Assembly: GCA_023678885.1 (NCBI GenBank)
Contig: CM042970.1
Span: 5,930,355-5,994,354, forward strand
Reading direction: 5' to 3'
DNA from: Pogostemon cablin
Lineage: Eukaryota > Streptophyta > Magnoliopsida > Lamiales > Lamiaceae
Length of the DNA stretch: 64,000 bases
The position numbers and the translations under genes were made by a program. Below are positions 1-12,145 of this stretch, in pieces. Below the pieces are notes generated by a model that saw only the letters and a list, made by a program, of their open reading frames with translations, did not search any database and was not told the DNA's origin. Positions within the stretch are counted from its first letter, which is position 1. Each line of letters opens with the position of its first letter.

Positions 1-74
1 GCACTTTAAAGTTGAGGATTGAAGTGATACTCACCTCATCCCACTGAAAGTTCTCATTTTAATATTTTTAATAT

Positions 75-290
75 ATGTGTGAGATCGTCTCACGTAAGCC
101 CCTTATGAGACGGATGAAAAGTGATACTGAATTAATGAAAAGTAATAATACAAGTTCATAAACAATTTATAATGTAAATGAAAAGTGATAACATTTTATA
201 GAGAAAGTGATAATATTTTATAGCGAAAGTGATATTTATTTTAAAAAGTGTAAATAGTTTAACGTGAGATGATCTCACTCAAGACCTACA
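75..290. repeat. AAAAGTGATA-type MITE-like repeat, copy 1
   Basis: The block is bounded by GAGATCGTCTCACGTAAG on the left and TGAGATGATCTCACTCAAGA on the right, so the ends are roughly inverted. Inside, the motif AAAGTGATA recurs every 20-40 bases. Related blocks lie near 54785-55010, 55380-55620 and 56300-56540, two of them in reverse orientation. It is non-coding. The family was not recognised; a non-autonomous DNA transposon is inferred from copy number and end symmetry. Confidence 0.55.
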
Positions 291-297
291 TTTTAAC

Positions 298-679
298 GGA
301 GTTTTTTCAATAGAGGACCCGAAAGATAGGTAAATTATCAATTAGGGACTTGAAAGATTTTTTCTATCAATTCAGGACCCGAAAGATATAATATTATTAG
401 GACCTATAATCATAAAATCAATAAAAATCTAATAGCATAATTATATAAATCTGGCATTAATTAGTATGTCATTTTATTGATAATAAATTATTAAATATTA
501 TGTTAAAAAAATAATTTTAATATATGAAACTTTGATGTAGTTTTTATTATTTTATTTTAATTAATTTTAAGGTTTTAGGTCCTAAATTGATAGTTTCATA
601 TCTTTCAAGTCCTAAATTGATAGAAAAAATATTTCAAGAGTTTACCCTATCATTTGGGTTCTATATTGAAAAAATTCCC
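298..679. mobile_element. Long-TIR MITE (Mutator-like type)
   Basis: The left arm (298 to about 405) and right arm (about 570-679) are imperfect inverted repeats of roughly 100 bases. The left arm reads GGAGTTTTTTCAATAGAGG and the reverse complement of the right end reads GGGAATTTTTTCAATATAG. Both arms carry phrases such as CTATCAATT and GACTTGAAAGAT. The centre is AT-rich and non-coding. Long TIRs without coding capacity fit a Mutator-like MITE, but I could not find a matching 9-bp target duplication, so the superfamily is an inference. Confidence 0.6.
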
Positions 680-950
680 ACTAGACTACACATGAAATAA
701 TAATACTCCTTAATTCTCATAAAGAATAAATATGAAATTTAAATTTTAGGTGGCTGGGAGTACTAGTTTGTTAATACTAATAATCTAGTAAGAAAGTTTT
801 AAAATTAGGTATACAAATTTACCAAACAAAATTTTGTTCTGTTTTCCTTCCGCTAAAAGGCTAAAACCATAAACCCTTGAGCGTCGTCTCCCCTAAATCA
901 AGATTGAGCAACTGTAGAAGAAAAAACTTGAGAACTGTTCGAAATCGCAA

Positions 951-2351
951 ATGGGAAAAGTTCCTACCCCTTTGAGAAACGCAGCAGCTCTCGTCAGACC
1001 CGCCACTTCTACGCCCTTGCAAGAACAAATCCCATCCCAAATTCCTCATTGGCAGAAGCAGAAGAAATCTCCTAATCAAAAGCCAATCACCAAAAATGAT
1101 TCAACAACAAAAACAAACGTTCCCGCAGTTATCATCGACTCTTCTAATCTCTCAGAAGCCAAAACCCTTTTCAATTCCTACATTTCCTCCACCAAAAACC
1201 TCCCTTCAGACCCCAGTTTCTATAATTCGATTCTACAATCCTTTACCTCACTTTCATCCATCCAAGATTCAATCTTCTTCCTCAATCACATGGTCAAGAA
1301 GCACCCTACCTTTTGCCCCAATCGTTTCACGTATCACTTACTCCTCACCCAATCTTGTTCCTCGCCCGATGAACAATCTCTCTCCAATGTTCACAATGTT
1401 CTCAATCTCATGACTAACAGTGGTTTTCCGCCCAATCAGGTGTCGACAGATGTTGCGGTTAGGGCTCTTTGTGGTTGTGGTAGGGAAGAGCATGCTGTTG
1501 AGCTGGTTAAGGAGCTTGCGGCCAAGAAATCGCCACCCGACACGTATACTTACAATTTTCTGGTGAGACATTTAATCAAGAATAGGTCTGTAAGTACTGC
1601 GAATTGCTTTGTGAATGATATGACAGAGTTTGGTATTAAGCCTGATCTTGTGACTTACACTATCATGATTGATAATGTTTGCAATACCAAGAATCTAAGG
1701 GAGGCCATGCGGCTATTGGGAGTGTTGAGTGAGGAAGGGTACAAGCCTGATTGCTATGTGTACAATACTATTATGAAGGGCTATTGTATGTTGTCTCAAG
1801 GAGGTGAAGTGTTGAGTGTCTATCAGAAAATGCTAGATGAAGGGGTTGAACCTGATAATTATACTTATAATACTTTGATATATGGACTATCTATATCGGG
1901 TAGGGTTAAGGATGCTAAGAAGTTTCTGAGAGTTATGAATGAGAAGGGTCATTCTCCGGACGCTATTACTTATACTTCTCTGATGAATGGGATGTGTAGA
2001 GAAGGAGATGCATTGGGAGCATTGGCGTTGCTAGGGGAGATGGAACAGATGGGGTGTAGTCCGAATTCATGTACATATAACACTTTGCTTCATGGATTAT
2101 GTAAGGCCAAGCTGTTGGATAAAGGGATTGAGTTGTACCAATTGATGAAGAAAGGTGGTATAACTCTGGAAACAGGATCCTACGGAACATTACTAAGGGC
2201 TTTATGTAGGAAGGGTAGAGTTGCTGAAGCTTATGAAGTTTTTGATTATGCAGTTGAAAGCAAGAGCTTAAAAGATATTGCTGCTTATTCGACTTTGGAA
2301 AGTACTCTTAAATGGCTGAAGAAAGCTAGAGAGCAAGGTCTTGTTGTTTGA
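951..2351 (+). CDS. P-class pentatricopeptide repeat protein (At2g17670-like)
   Basis: Single-exon gene of 466 residues. Residues 1-60 are basic and hydroxylated with no repeat (MGKVPTPLRN start), a plausible organelle transit region. From about residue 84 to 440 there are ten tandem PPR motifs of about 35 residues, with the typical openings PDTYTYN, PDLVTYT, PDNYTYN, PDAITYT and PNSCTYN. There is no E, DYW or SMR tail, so it is a P-class PPR. The family binds single-stranded organellar RNA and aids its stability, splicing or translation; which RNA cannot be told by eye. The N-terminal MGK-P start and length resemble Arabidopsis At2g17670 from memory. The next gene downstream is DUF241, as I recall for At2g17680. 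The frame is intact, and the start is the first in-frame ATG of a long ORF. Confidence 0.9.
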   Translation: MGKVPTPLRNAAALVRPATSTPLQEQIPSQIPHWQKQKKSPNQKPITKNDSTTKTNVPAVIIDSSNLSEAKTLFNSYISSTKNLPSDPSFYNSILQSFTSLSSIQDSIFFLNHMVKKHPTFCPNRFTYHLLLTQSCSSPDEQSLSNVHNVLNLMTNSGFPPNQVSTDVAVRALCGCGREEHAVELVKELAAKKSPPDTYTYNFLVRHLIKNRSVSTANCFVNDMTEFGIKPDLVTYTIMIDNVCNTKNLREAMRLLGVLSEEGYKPDCYVYNTIMKGYCMLSQGGEVLSVYQKMLDEGVEPDNYTYNTLIYGLSISGRVKDAKKFLRVMNEKGHSPDAITYTSLMNGMCREGDALGALALLGEMEQMGCSPNSCTYNTLLHGLCKAKLLDKGIELYQLMKKGGITLETGSYGTLLRALCRKGRVAEAYEVFDYAVESKSLKDIAAYSTLESTLKWLKKAREQGLVV

Positions 2352-5300
2352 GACAAGGTGCTGGTACTTCTTAATCCTTAGGCTTTTCAAATTGGTGGAA
2401 TTACTTGTTTATTAATGATAATTTTGTTTTAATATCCATCTTGTTATCGCATTTTCCTGAATTTCAGGAAATAATTATGACGTTTTGTAGTCATTGCTTG
2501 AAATTTTAATAGTCATAGAAGCAGTTTACTCATTTGGAATTGAGTTATGTGGAGTGAAGAAGGGGAATTTTTTCATATCCTCTAATTGTTCTTATTGGCA
2601 TTAGCTAGATGTTTGTTGAACATAAGAGCAGACAAAATGACCCGTGTTCTTTACCATATATGTTTAAACATTGACAAATTTTTTCTCTCATTTTTCAATT
2701 TAATTGTGTTGTATTAGATACTAGTTTACTAACTGTAGTGGATAGTTTTTGAGATGGGCGGCGAAGGCTACCAGATACCTCGTCTTGGGCTAAAGGGATT
2801 AAAATTATTCACTTTTTTCACCTATATAAAATATGAGAGCTTGTAGTGTTATCACGCTTTTAGATGCACATATGATAAGGTCATGTGTGACAAAGTCACA
2901 AGTTGTATATCATATTAGCTTGGATTGCACTCATTTGATATTCAAACTTTATTACTAGTACAGTCTAGAATGGCCTTTAATCACCTGAACATTATTTAGA
3001 AAGTTTTGATTGCTTTGATGTGTTCACTTCAGGTATGATGTTGATGTAAGTTTGATTATGTTGTTCGAATTTGAATAGGCAGGTGCTCGAAAGAACTGTT
3101 TTTTGTTCCTATCTTGTCAATAACATTCCAAAATAAAGCATGGGAAAAGCTTTATGGGATTATACTTTTGAACCATAAATGATGAAACTTCAGCATAATG
3201 GTAGAATAGGGGATGGTTCATACTCACCCGGAAACACCAGGTGGCACGAAATAAGAGATGTCCATAATAATAGTTGCATACAAGGGAGGAATTTGATATT
3301 GAAATATAATGGGGCAAGTCTTTGTTGAAAGAACCTCTTTTGCAATTCCTTACATAAGGATTCAAAAAATACTGGATACCTGGGTTTAAGGTTTAGGGTT
3401 TCGGGTTTAGGCTTACCCAAGCAAATTGTTAAAAGAACTCCAAAATTACACATTCCTTCTTGCCTTTTTTTTATGAGATCATCTGACATTGCATTTCAAA
3501 ATAACAGATGAAATAATATTCTAAGATGTTAATACATAAATGATCCGCAGGATCCCTAAACACGATAGTATTTTGAGCCTTCTGCAAAAGCAAATGAGGT
3601 TCTTAAATATACATGTTCTGGTTCTGTTTTACACTGCACATTTTCTCTTCTTTGGATGCTTGGTGGCATGCTTGCCAATAGCACAATAAAAGATTCTTTG
3701 GTGATATGTTTTGTACATATTGCATTTTGAGATTCATGTTATATGGTTCAGATTTCTCCTTTCCATATCTTTAGCACAGATGTGTGTCAGACCCTTCAAG
3801 TGAGATGAAGTTCGTACGATGTTTTAGTGTTGGGGTTGTTCTGCAGATGATGAAGGTTAATTAGGAATGATATGAATAAAACCTCCTTCTGTTGTTTACA
3901 TGTTCTTTAAAATTTAAACCATTTAAAATCCAACCTAGGAGAAAACACACCGGTGTAACATAATAATCTGCTGATTGATTTCAACTGAACTGGAAATGCT
4001 CTTTTAGTTTCAAGACACTTCCCTCTTTCTTTCCCACTCTTGCGCGAAATTCTCACTAATTTTTACATCCAGTTAATCTGTAGCATTCTAACTTAGTTTG
4101 TGAACGACTCGTTTATCATGTTAAATGTATTTAGACTCGCTTCGACTCGTTAGAAAACAATAATACATGAGCTCAGTATCTGCATTCATATATTTTTTGC
4201 CTCCCCTGTTACTTGTTCATCTTTTAGATATGATTTAGGATGCTTGTTTTAGGTTCATTTATATAAATGAATTTGTTTTCATTTCATAATACCCCCCTTC
4301 AGTGTGTGCAATTTCTTGAAAACATATGTCAAGAAGGTTATTTGTTTTGTATTTATATGATGATTCTTCTTTAAATAGAACAAATTATTACTAAAATGCA
4401 TCTATCTCCCAAACAAAATTACATAAAAAATGCCTAGAGCGCACTTTTTTTTTCCCCCTCATTTATTAATTATAATAATGACCCATGTTACCATTACAAG
4501 AGCAGATGCATGAAATGAAAGTAATTTTGTTTTTTATGTTGCAAGAAAATAAATTTGTCTTCCTTGCATTTGATCCAACACATGCCAATGTTTCATCTAC
4601 CTCATGAGCAGCAGAGGATTTCTGATCTCTGTCCAGTGGTAATGAAACTTTCTGTATTGAAAAATCTACATTTATAAATCATTTCTTGTATTTCTTTTTC
4701 CATTTAATTTATTATTTATTATAATTTCCTTTAAAAATAGACACAAAAATATTAATATATCATATTTTGTTCTTGTGTTGGGCTTCTCACAACCCTGCAA
4801 CGGCCCACCGTTCTTGCCCACTCCGAATCTGTACATTATTACTGCTAAAATAATTCAGCAAAATGTACCAATTTCCGAGGATTTAGAAAGATTCAAAGTA
4901 TTTATTTTTAAATTTAAAAAAAATTGGAAAAATAAGAAAGATTTGAATTAAATCCAATGGCATATATTCCAACTGCTTCCTTGTCTACCCAACACACCCC
5001 ATTTTGCCAGCCAATTTATATTTTCATATATGGATCGATTTAATCTTATTCTTGCATTTCACCAACCCTATCATAAAGTTCTATACTAGATCCTACGCCT
5101 AGCTTAAATATTATTTTTGTTAAAATTATGTTATCATTGCTCCCCCTTTAAATGACACCATTGTAACCCATGCATGCTTGGATTAACCAAAGCATTAATT
5201 GGCAAACAAAATTAATATGAATATATAATAGTCCAAATATATGAAAGACGCTCTATATTGCATTGTATAGATAAATCCTAACGATGTGGATTATTGGGCT

Positions 5301-6030
5301 ACATAAAGAAAACTAATGTTTGGGTTCTATATCATTAACATATATAGCAAGAAACAATTATATATTTGATTAAAGAAAATGATTATACAAAGAAAAATTT
5401 TAGATTACTTGATTGTGTTTTATAATCCACTTATGTTGCTGAACTGTTAAATATCAAATGTAATTGATTTTTTTTTATATATATACCAATAATCTAGTAT
5501 TTATGTAATTAGGACTTGGCATATTGATATTATGAACAAATAGTAGGTACGTACTAAATTTAATAAAAGTTACACTTTTCCAATTAAAAGTCTAGTGATC
5601 GATTATCTAATAAGTAAGTAATTTACACACATACAAAATTCTTAATAATTGATTAATATTATTAGTTGACCAGGTTCTTGGCTCCAAAGCTAGCAGCAAC
5701 CGGTGTTCATCTCTAACACCACATAATTATACAATAATTAATTAAATTCTGCCATTAAAATTGGTTGAATGAATCCCACTAATCATTGGAGGAGGCAGAG
5801 GGACAAGAAAGAAACTTTGGTCATTATTCAATGTATTTGCATTACTGCCACACCATTTTTTAAACATTAACATTGTCCCTCTTTCTGCCATTGCTCCCAA
5901 TTTAAAATACATATTATATATATTTAAATATATAGTTTGATAGTGAAAATTGCAACAATGTTATTTAAAAAGATAAGGGCAGCCACTTCACATTCACATG
6001 CACAATCATCCACTGTAAACTTTGTCTCAC
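2352..6030. other. Intergenic spacer, no gene seen
   Basis: This 3.7-kb AT-rich spacer holds the 3' untranslated region of the PPR gene and the upstream region of the first DUF241 gene. Short ORFs at 3117-3489 on the minus strand have no family features and are considered chance. I see no tRNA, TIR pair or tandem repeat of note. Confidence 0.5.
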
Positions 6031-6038
6031 TATAAATA
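6031..6038 (+). promoter_or_regulatory. TATA box of first DUF241 gene
   Basis: TATAAATA lies 105 bases before the ATG at 6136, at a usual plant distance allowing for a roughly 70-base leader. The three other DUF241 copies in this window also have a TATAAA-type box (11009, 31385, 41599) 58-95 bases before their ATG. Confidence 0.65.
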
Positions 6039-6135
6039 CCATCAACATCATTTTTTTCATCAACTCAACACCATCCATCTCTCCCAATTCTCTCAAGAAA
6101 TCAACTGAATTTTATTTTAAAAAATAAAATTAAAA

Positions 6136-6957
6136 ATGGGAGTTTCACAAATCCACTTCAGATCCATCAGCCTTCCTTCAAGATTACACCCCATTAATGT
6201 TAACTCAACAGGGTTTGAAGCAGAGTTTGAAAAGCTCAAATCTTTGCAAACAATTTCTTCATCAAAAACAGCTCCAATTATAACCTCAGAAGCCATACAA
6301 TCTGGAGTCATAGCATTAGCTGAGCTCTACAACTCAGTAGGCCAACTCACTCAGGACGGAAACTCGATAAACGATTCACTGGAGAGCTCGGTGGAGGTCC
6401 TGGATTCATGCAGCACCATCAAAGAGCTTATGCAGATGCTAAGAGAAAACGTGCAGTCCCTTCAGTCCGCGCTACGGCGGAAGGGTCTAGAACATTCCAA
6501 CATCCGCGGTGACGTGGCGACATACTTGATGAGTAGAAAAAAGATGAACAAGTGCACATCCAAGAGCCTCAAAACACTCAAGAATATTGAAAACAAGAAG
6601 GGATCAACGATCAATCATCTTTCGTCACTCACCATAGCCGTGTTCAAGTGCATCCTTGTGTTCTTTTCGTCGTCCGCCTCCAAGTCCGGGGGATGGAATC
6701 TGGTACAGAAGCTGATGCTGACGAAATCAGGGGCTTCAGGGAAGGATCATGGTGTTATTACAGAGGTGGGGTGTGTGGATTTGTGTCTGAATGATGTCCA
6801 AAGGAGTGTTGTGAGAAGTGATGATAGGAAAATGGTGGAGAGGAGCTTGCAAAATCTTGAATCTTGTGTTCAAGAAATGGAGGATGGATTAGAGAAACTA
6901 TTTAGGCAATTGTTGAAGAGTAGAGTTGCACTTCTTAATATTCTTACTCATCATTGA
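6136..6957 (+). CDS. DUF241 family protein, copy 1
   Basis: Intronless gene of 273 residues. The N-terminus carries the family signature FRSISLPSRLHP (about residues 8-19), followed by a long helical region with SALRRKG (about 111-117), YLMSRKKMNK, a hydrophobic segment near SLTIAVFKCILVFFSSS, and a C-terminus ending LLKSRVALLNILTHH. This layout is that of the plant DUF241 family, named 'Arabidopsis protein of unknown function'. Biochemical function is not known to me. It is rich in predicted helix and has no signal peptide. It is the first of four DUF241 copies here, all on the plus strand, indicating local duplication. The start is chosen because it immediately precedes the conserved N-terminal motif and follows a TATA box at 6031. 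Confidence 0.9.
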   Translation: MGVSQIHFRSISLPSRLHPINVNSTGFEAEFEKLKSLQTISSSKTAPIITSEAIQSGVIALAELYNSVGQLTQDGNSINDSLESSVEVLDSCSTIKELMQMLRENVQSLQSALRRKGLEHSNIRGDVATYLMSRKKMNKCTSKSLKTLKNIENKKGSTINHLSSLTIAVFKCILVFFSSSASKSGGWNLVQKLMLTKSGASGKDHGVITEVGCVDLCLNDVQRSVVRSDDRKMVERSLQNLESCVQEMEDGLEKLFRQLLKSRVALLNILTHH

Positions 6958-7450
6958 AAGATGTTTTGTATAGTGAATCTATGATCTAAAAAATTTTGTA
7001 TAATATGATCATTGAAATGAGATGAATCAAAATAGTTATATATCTCACTCCCAAATCACAATTGCAATATAGCCACCTAATTGATCATTTTGTCTCAAAT
7101 TAACTAAAATTTCTACATTATTTATTATTAACCAAAATAAAGAATGAAATATAGGGCAATAAATTTTAAGCTCAATATTGATGACGAGTGAAGAAAGTTA
7201 ATTGTATATTGTACCATAAATTTATTTGTATGTCTATCTACATATTGCAGTCAAGAAATCTATAGCTTCCCTAATTATCCATCTTGAAGAAAAGTTCATG
7301 TATAATTGAGATAGGTAAAAAGGTAAAAACACTACACCTATTTTATCATTTACTCCTTATTGAAGTGCACGTAAAATTTGTATATATATTTTCGATTCTC
7401 CCTTAAACTTTTCTCTTGACTCATATCACATCAAGTGGAGTATTAATTAT

Positions 7451-7732
7451 GACAAAGCCTCTTGTGAGACGATTCTTGTGTGAGACGACTTGTGAAACGT
7501 GTTAAAGTATGATCGTTATATAGATAAAATATGTTTATTGGTTGTTAAATTATATTTTTCTAAAATATGATGAATGATGCATTAAAATACGCTTTAAAAA
7601 TATTATAATATGATTCACTATTAACATACTTTAACTATCAATACTTAGTAATAAATATTCTTTAACAATGAATCAATTTGTCTCATATTTCGTATCCCAT
7701 ATATCTGACTAACTAAAGAGAGTGTCTCATTA
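7451..7732. repeat. GAGACG/TAAAGTATG MITE-like repeat, copy 1
   Basis: The left end reads GACAAAGCCTCTTGTGAGACG. The right end reads TAACTAAAGAGAGTGTCTCAT, an approximate inverted copy. The body repeats TTAAAGTATG and ACATACTTTAA words. A related, better preserved copy lies at 50615-50925, and partial ones at 56540-56660 and 56920-57060. Non-coding; DNA-transposon origin is inferred. Confidence 0.5.
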
Positions 7733-9019
7733 ATTATGTATCTGAAAGTCATCGTATTGCATTAATATTCTTAATAATACATCTCATATTCTCACATCTA
7801 GTGGCATTTCCGTACTTATAAACATACATGCATACATGATTGACCATGATCTATGCAAATCTTACAATCAATTAAATACGTACATGAGTACGTATACGTT
7901 TTATTTAAGAATATGTAGCATTAGTGCAAATTATGTAATACGGTGAATAATATAATGAGCAATTCTGGATAGAACCTAGGATCTGGACAATTTCGGGTAC
8001 AAATACGGATCATAAAATCTGATCAATGATTAAGTAAAAATGTAGCCCATACATGCATGTACGGTTCGGGTCACATGGTCCTGCCCATTAAAGATGCTTA
8101 ATGCTGCCCAGAATCCCGGGGCTCATGGCGGGTATTTAGGACTGTAAATGGGTAGGGCCATATTTACTTGGGACACCAAATACATCATGTTTTATTTCTC
8201 TCCTCCAAGAGAACATTATAAATTAGCAATTATTTTTATATTTTTTTTGTCCAAATGCTGGGTTAATCCATGTTAATGGATAGATTATGCTGCGCCACAA
8301 GTAATTAATTTTTCAATTAACAAATCTAATATACTATATTAATTTTCTAGATAATCAGAAAAGAATGCTTGCGTTAGAGTTCTTATATAATTTAAACATT
8401 ATAGAATTTTAGTCATGAAAAGAATATATATATAATAGTTAACTCATGAAAAATAATAATAGTCGTCAGTAAATTGCGTATATATTTAAAATTAATGTGT
8501 TTATGGTTAGCTGATACATTCGAATTGAATAATAATTCCAAGAAATTAATAAAAAAATAAAAAATGATAAATTAAGTAGATATAGATGAATGATTAAAAT
8601 CATTGATCAGATATCGGTTTTAAAAATAAAATTAATTGGATTAGGAGCAAAATTTATAAAGTGGATAATAATTAAGATGAATGAATCATGTGAATTCACC
8701 TCATTCGAATAATAAAAATATTAATTAAAAGGTGAATGAAACTCAATGGACGCTTGGTAAGTGTCATTGGGGAGGGGATGATTCTCATTTCTCATGTTTT
8801 GTTAGGAAGTAATTGGATAATGAAAATTAGAAATCCTCAATCATTTCTATTATATATTCAATATATATTTATTATTTCAATTAATTTTAATTTAGACAAT
8901 GATTTGTATACAACCTCCATTTTGGTACAATCTCCTTTCTTTATCTTCCGTGTTTTCTTTCTTTCTTTCTTTCTTTTTTTTAAACTCTTGTTGTTATTGT
9001 TTTTTTATTATTTAATTTT

Positions 9020-9290
9020 AGGGATATAATTGCAATTTTACCCTTGTGGTTTAGGATATAATTTATCCCTAGGGTTTAGGGTTTATGATATAATTGTAAT
9101 TTTATCCTTGTGATTTAGGGGATAAATTAGGGTATAATTTATCCATAGGGTTTAGGGTATAATTGTAATTTTACCCTTGTGGTTTAGGGTATAATTTATC
9201 CCTAAGATTTAGAGTATAATTGTAATTTTACCCTTGCAGTTTAGGGGTATAATTTATACATAGGGTTTAGGGTATAATAGTCATTTAAAT
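9020..9290. repeat. Degenerate tandem repeat with TTTAGGG-like words
   Basis: About four units of 57-71 bases, each with ATAATTGTAATTTTACCC, TTGTGGTTTAGG and TATAATTTATCC. Copies of ATAATTG(C/T) start near 9026, 9088, 9159 and 9216. Some junctions read AGGGTTTAGGGTTTA, resembling the plant telomere heptamer TTTAGGG, but the heptamer does not run in tandem. Confidence 0.7.
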
Positions 9291-10363
9291 AAAATAAATT
9301 TAAAAATAAAATAAAAAACAACATTAATAAAGAAGCAAAAATTAATTAAGAATGGTAGGGATCAAGGGAATTGGTACACCCGGTTATACCTAATCCTCTC
9401 TTAATTTTATTTTCATCCTCATTATTCTCATTAACTATTCCCAATATAATTACTATTTTAGAATTTGAATCAAGCAACTCTTCGTAGAGAATTTTTGTGA
9501 AAACTGTACTAAAAATAATTTTACAATTCAATTGAACTCATAAAGATTAAAAAAATTGGGCAGTTAGGAAAGAATCTTTATATATTTCCAAGAATATGTC
9601 GCTATAATCCATAGATACAAAACACAACGTCGGATCAGCGGCCAAGCATACTATTAATACCAAATAAAATAAAAAATAATAATGATTAGATATTTTATTT
9701 ATTTTGTGGTAAAGTACTGAAGAGCCACGTATCATGATCATAATTAACGTGGCTAGAGAGCCCATTTGATGAAAGAAATGGATCACCTAATTAATTAATT
9801 GGTTGCACTTAATTTGTTTTGTGGAGAGAGAGGCATCAACTGCCTACGTCTTGCATACCCAACTATCCAATTGTACACCGTCGAAATAGGTCACACTTCT
9901 ACCTTTAGAAAAATAATATATTTTATAATTTATTTATTACTTATATATTACTCTCTAAAAATCAATATTTTTATCAAATAACTTTTCTTAAAAAAATACT
10001 CAATTCGTTCCATTTTAAAAAATAAAAATTACTTTGTGTATTAAAAAAAAATACTTTACATAGTTTCACATATAAATTTTATTTAAAACCTTGTTCACAA
10101 TGCAAGGAATTTTTTTTTTTAAAAAAAAATGTAATAATATTATCAAGACAAAAACTCATATGCCCCGAAACACACCGTATCCCTACGTGAACATAAGACT
10201 TTTAATCCTAAAATTCTTGTGTTCACATGGAAACACGATGTGTTCCCGGGGCACGTCTATGATCAAAATTAAAACTCTGCGAAGACAAAACTCAAAAGTA
10301 ATTGAAAATTTAGAAAATATATATGTCAACTCTCTTTTTTCAAAGCGCAAGCTGTATCATATA

Positions 10364-10635
10364 CTCCATCCGTCCCACACTTATGTTCACACTTTCCGTT
10401 TTAGTTCGTTCCACACTTATATTCACACCCAAAAAAGAAAACTTCATATTAACCAAAAACCTCAAAAGTTATCTTAATTTCAAAAATATCACTCCCACCT
10501 AACATACTTTATAATTTATTTATTACCTAAAAATACCACAATACCCCTAAAAAGTCAATAAAATTGATCAAAAAGTAACTTTTATTAAACTCCGTATCTA
10601 CAGTGTCGGTGAACTTAACTATGGGACGGAGGGAG
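10364..10635. mobile_element. Stowaway-like MITE
   Basis: 272-bp element flanked by TA on both sides (10362-10363 and 10636-10637). The left end is CTCCATCCGTCCCACACTTA and the right end ACTATGGGACGGAGGGAG, inverted copies of the Tc1/mariner-type CTCCCTCCGTCCC terminus. No coding capacity. Related ends occur at 12146, 21147-21208, 21211-21422, 49060 and 51407. Confidence 0.85.
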
Positions 10636-11008
10636 TAATATTTTATTATATTTTTCATTTTCAATAATTAATTTAACGTACGATCCAATACAATTAGTAT
10701 CACCATAACAAATCTATAGACGGAGATCATAAAAACGACTCAATATTTTAGAAGAATTAATTATTAATTTAGCAGTGATTAATTGAAATATATATTAAAT
10801 TAATGTATGGTTGAGTATATGTCACAAATGATTGGGGTATGAAAGGGGACAACTAGCCACCCTCTATTATTGGCTATGCCCACTCTCCTAACGCCAATCT
10901 GCATGCATGCCACGTAACATTCACTATTCCCCTCCCCTTTTGCCACTTGTCCTATTACATTTCATGTCAACAATTAATAAACAATTCACATCAAAATCTT
11001 GATGTCCT

Positions 11009-11015
11009 TATAAAA
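11009..11015 (+). promoter_or_regulatory. TATA box of second DUF241 gene
   Basis: TTATAAAA lies about 95 bases before the ATG at 11104. About 100 bases further upstream is the GCATGCATGCCACGTAA motif (10901-10917), shared with the duplicated DUF241 promoters. Confidence 0.6.
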
Positions 11016-11103
11016 CCAACCCTTCAATTTCTCACTTAAATCATCTCAATTCATCAATTATAAAACCCTTCAATTCAACAAGATCTCTTGATCAAAACCA
11101 AAA

Positions 11104-11883
11104 ATGGCTATCCATCAAAATCAAACTCACATTAGATCAATCAGTTTGCCTTCAAGATTAAGCTCCATATCCACAGATGTACAAAATATCAAATCTTTGG
11201 AGGTTTGTGCAACAAATTCAGAAGCCATTCAATCTGCTCTTCTGAGAATCGCAGAGCTGTACTCCTCTGCGGAGAAGAAGGAAGTTGATCACAACGGAGA
11301 CGAGGAATCTCTTTCGACCTCCGTCGAGCTCTTGGACGCTTGCAATGCCATTAGAGAACTAATTCAGACCATCAAAGAAAACGTCCAACTTCTTCAGTCA
11401 GCCTTCAGACGGAAGGGCATGGATTCCGGCGTCCAATCCGACATCGCCACGTACTTATGTTTCAGAAAGAGAATGAGCAAATCCGTCACCAAGACACTAA
11501 AAACTCTCAAACAGATGATGAGGAGTAACGGGTCGGGTCTCTCGGATGGATACTTGAGAGAGCTGGCAAGTACTACTATGGCGATCTTCAAGAGTATTTT
11601 ACTCTTCTTGTCTTCCTCCGGCGGCCGCTCGTTGGTGACGAAGCTCGTCGGGAGAGAAAATGACAGTGGCTTAGTGAGTGAGATGGCAGATGTGGATTCG
11701 TCTCTCGTCTCTATGCAGAAGATGAGAGCCATCAATGGAGGTGTGGTTGTTGATGTGCAGAAAAAGTTGCAGATTGTTGACCACATTGTTCATGAATTTG
11801 AGGGGGGATTGGAAAGATTGTTTAGGGGATTGCTGCATATTAGAGTTGCACTTTTGAACAGATCATTAATTTACCATTGTTAG
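11104..11883 (+). CDS. DUF241 family protein, copy 2
   Basis: Intronless gene of 259 residues. It has the family N-terminus IRSISLPSRLSS (about residues 10-21), then EAIQSALLRIAELY (helical), SVELLDACNAIRELIQ, LLQSAFRRKGMDS, YLCFRKRMSKS, a hydrophobic stretch TTMAIFKSILLFLSSS, and the C-terminal VHEFEGGLERLFRGLLHIRV. The order matches copy 1 and the frameshifted copy at 41656. Function is unknown; these are plant-specific helical proteins. It is closest by eye to the 41656 copy (shared SALL-IAELY, VVDVQK-LQ-VD). The upstream region carries a TATA box and an ACGT-core motif. The frame is intact. Confidence 0.9.
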   Translation: MAIHQNQTHIRSISLPSRLSSISTDVQNIKSLEVCATNSEAIQSALLRIAELYSSAEKKEVDHNGDEESLSTSVELLDACNAIRELIQTIKENVQLLQSAFRRKGMDSGVQSDIATYLCFRKRMSKSVTKTLKTLKQMMRSNGSGLSDGYLRELASTTMAIFKSILLFLSSSGGRSLVTKLVGRENDSGLVSEMADVDSSLVSMQKMRAINGGVVVDVQKKLQIVDHIVHEFEGGLERLFRGLLHIRVALLNRSLIYHC

Positions 11884-12145
11884 ATGTAGAAATATGTGTA
11901 TATATTATTGGATCATGATTAATTAATTCAATTTTTATGGAAGAGAATTAACAAATGCAAAAGAGTAATATGAAGAATTTTTTTGGATCAAGATATAAAT
12001 AGCAGGTAATGAGAATACAACCACTATTTTTAGTACTAAAAATTTTCTTTCTTCCCACTTTTCAAGAATAAAATCTACTGTATTTTTGACATCGTATGTT
12101 GAAAAGGAAAAAAATTTTGAGAATTTTTTTTAAACTTTAAATGTA

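Larger units (their letters stand above)
6958..10363. other. AT-rich intergenic spacer with minor repeats
   Basis: No gene seen. Within it are a GAGACG-ended MITE-like repeat (7451-7732), a (TTTC)n run near 8957-8975 and a degenerate tandem array (9020-9290). Short ORFs at 8736, 9346, 9547, 9799 and 10091 lack any family signature and fall in low-complexity DNA. Confidence 0.5.

Noticed and set aside
3117..3489. Minus-strand ORFs of 82 and 99 residues downstream of the PPR gene
   Set aside because: They overlap in different frames, have no motif or splice support, and base composition matches spacer.
9020..9290. Interstitial telomere
   Set aside because: TTTAGGG words are scattered in 57-71 bp units and never in long tandem, so it is not telomeric DNA.
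10091..10477. 128-residue plus-strand ORF
   Set aside because: It runs from AT-rich spacer into the Stowaway-like MITE (10364-10635) and its peptide shows no domain.
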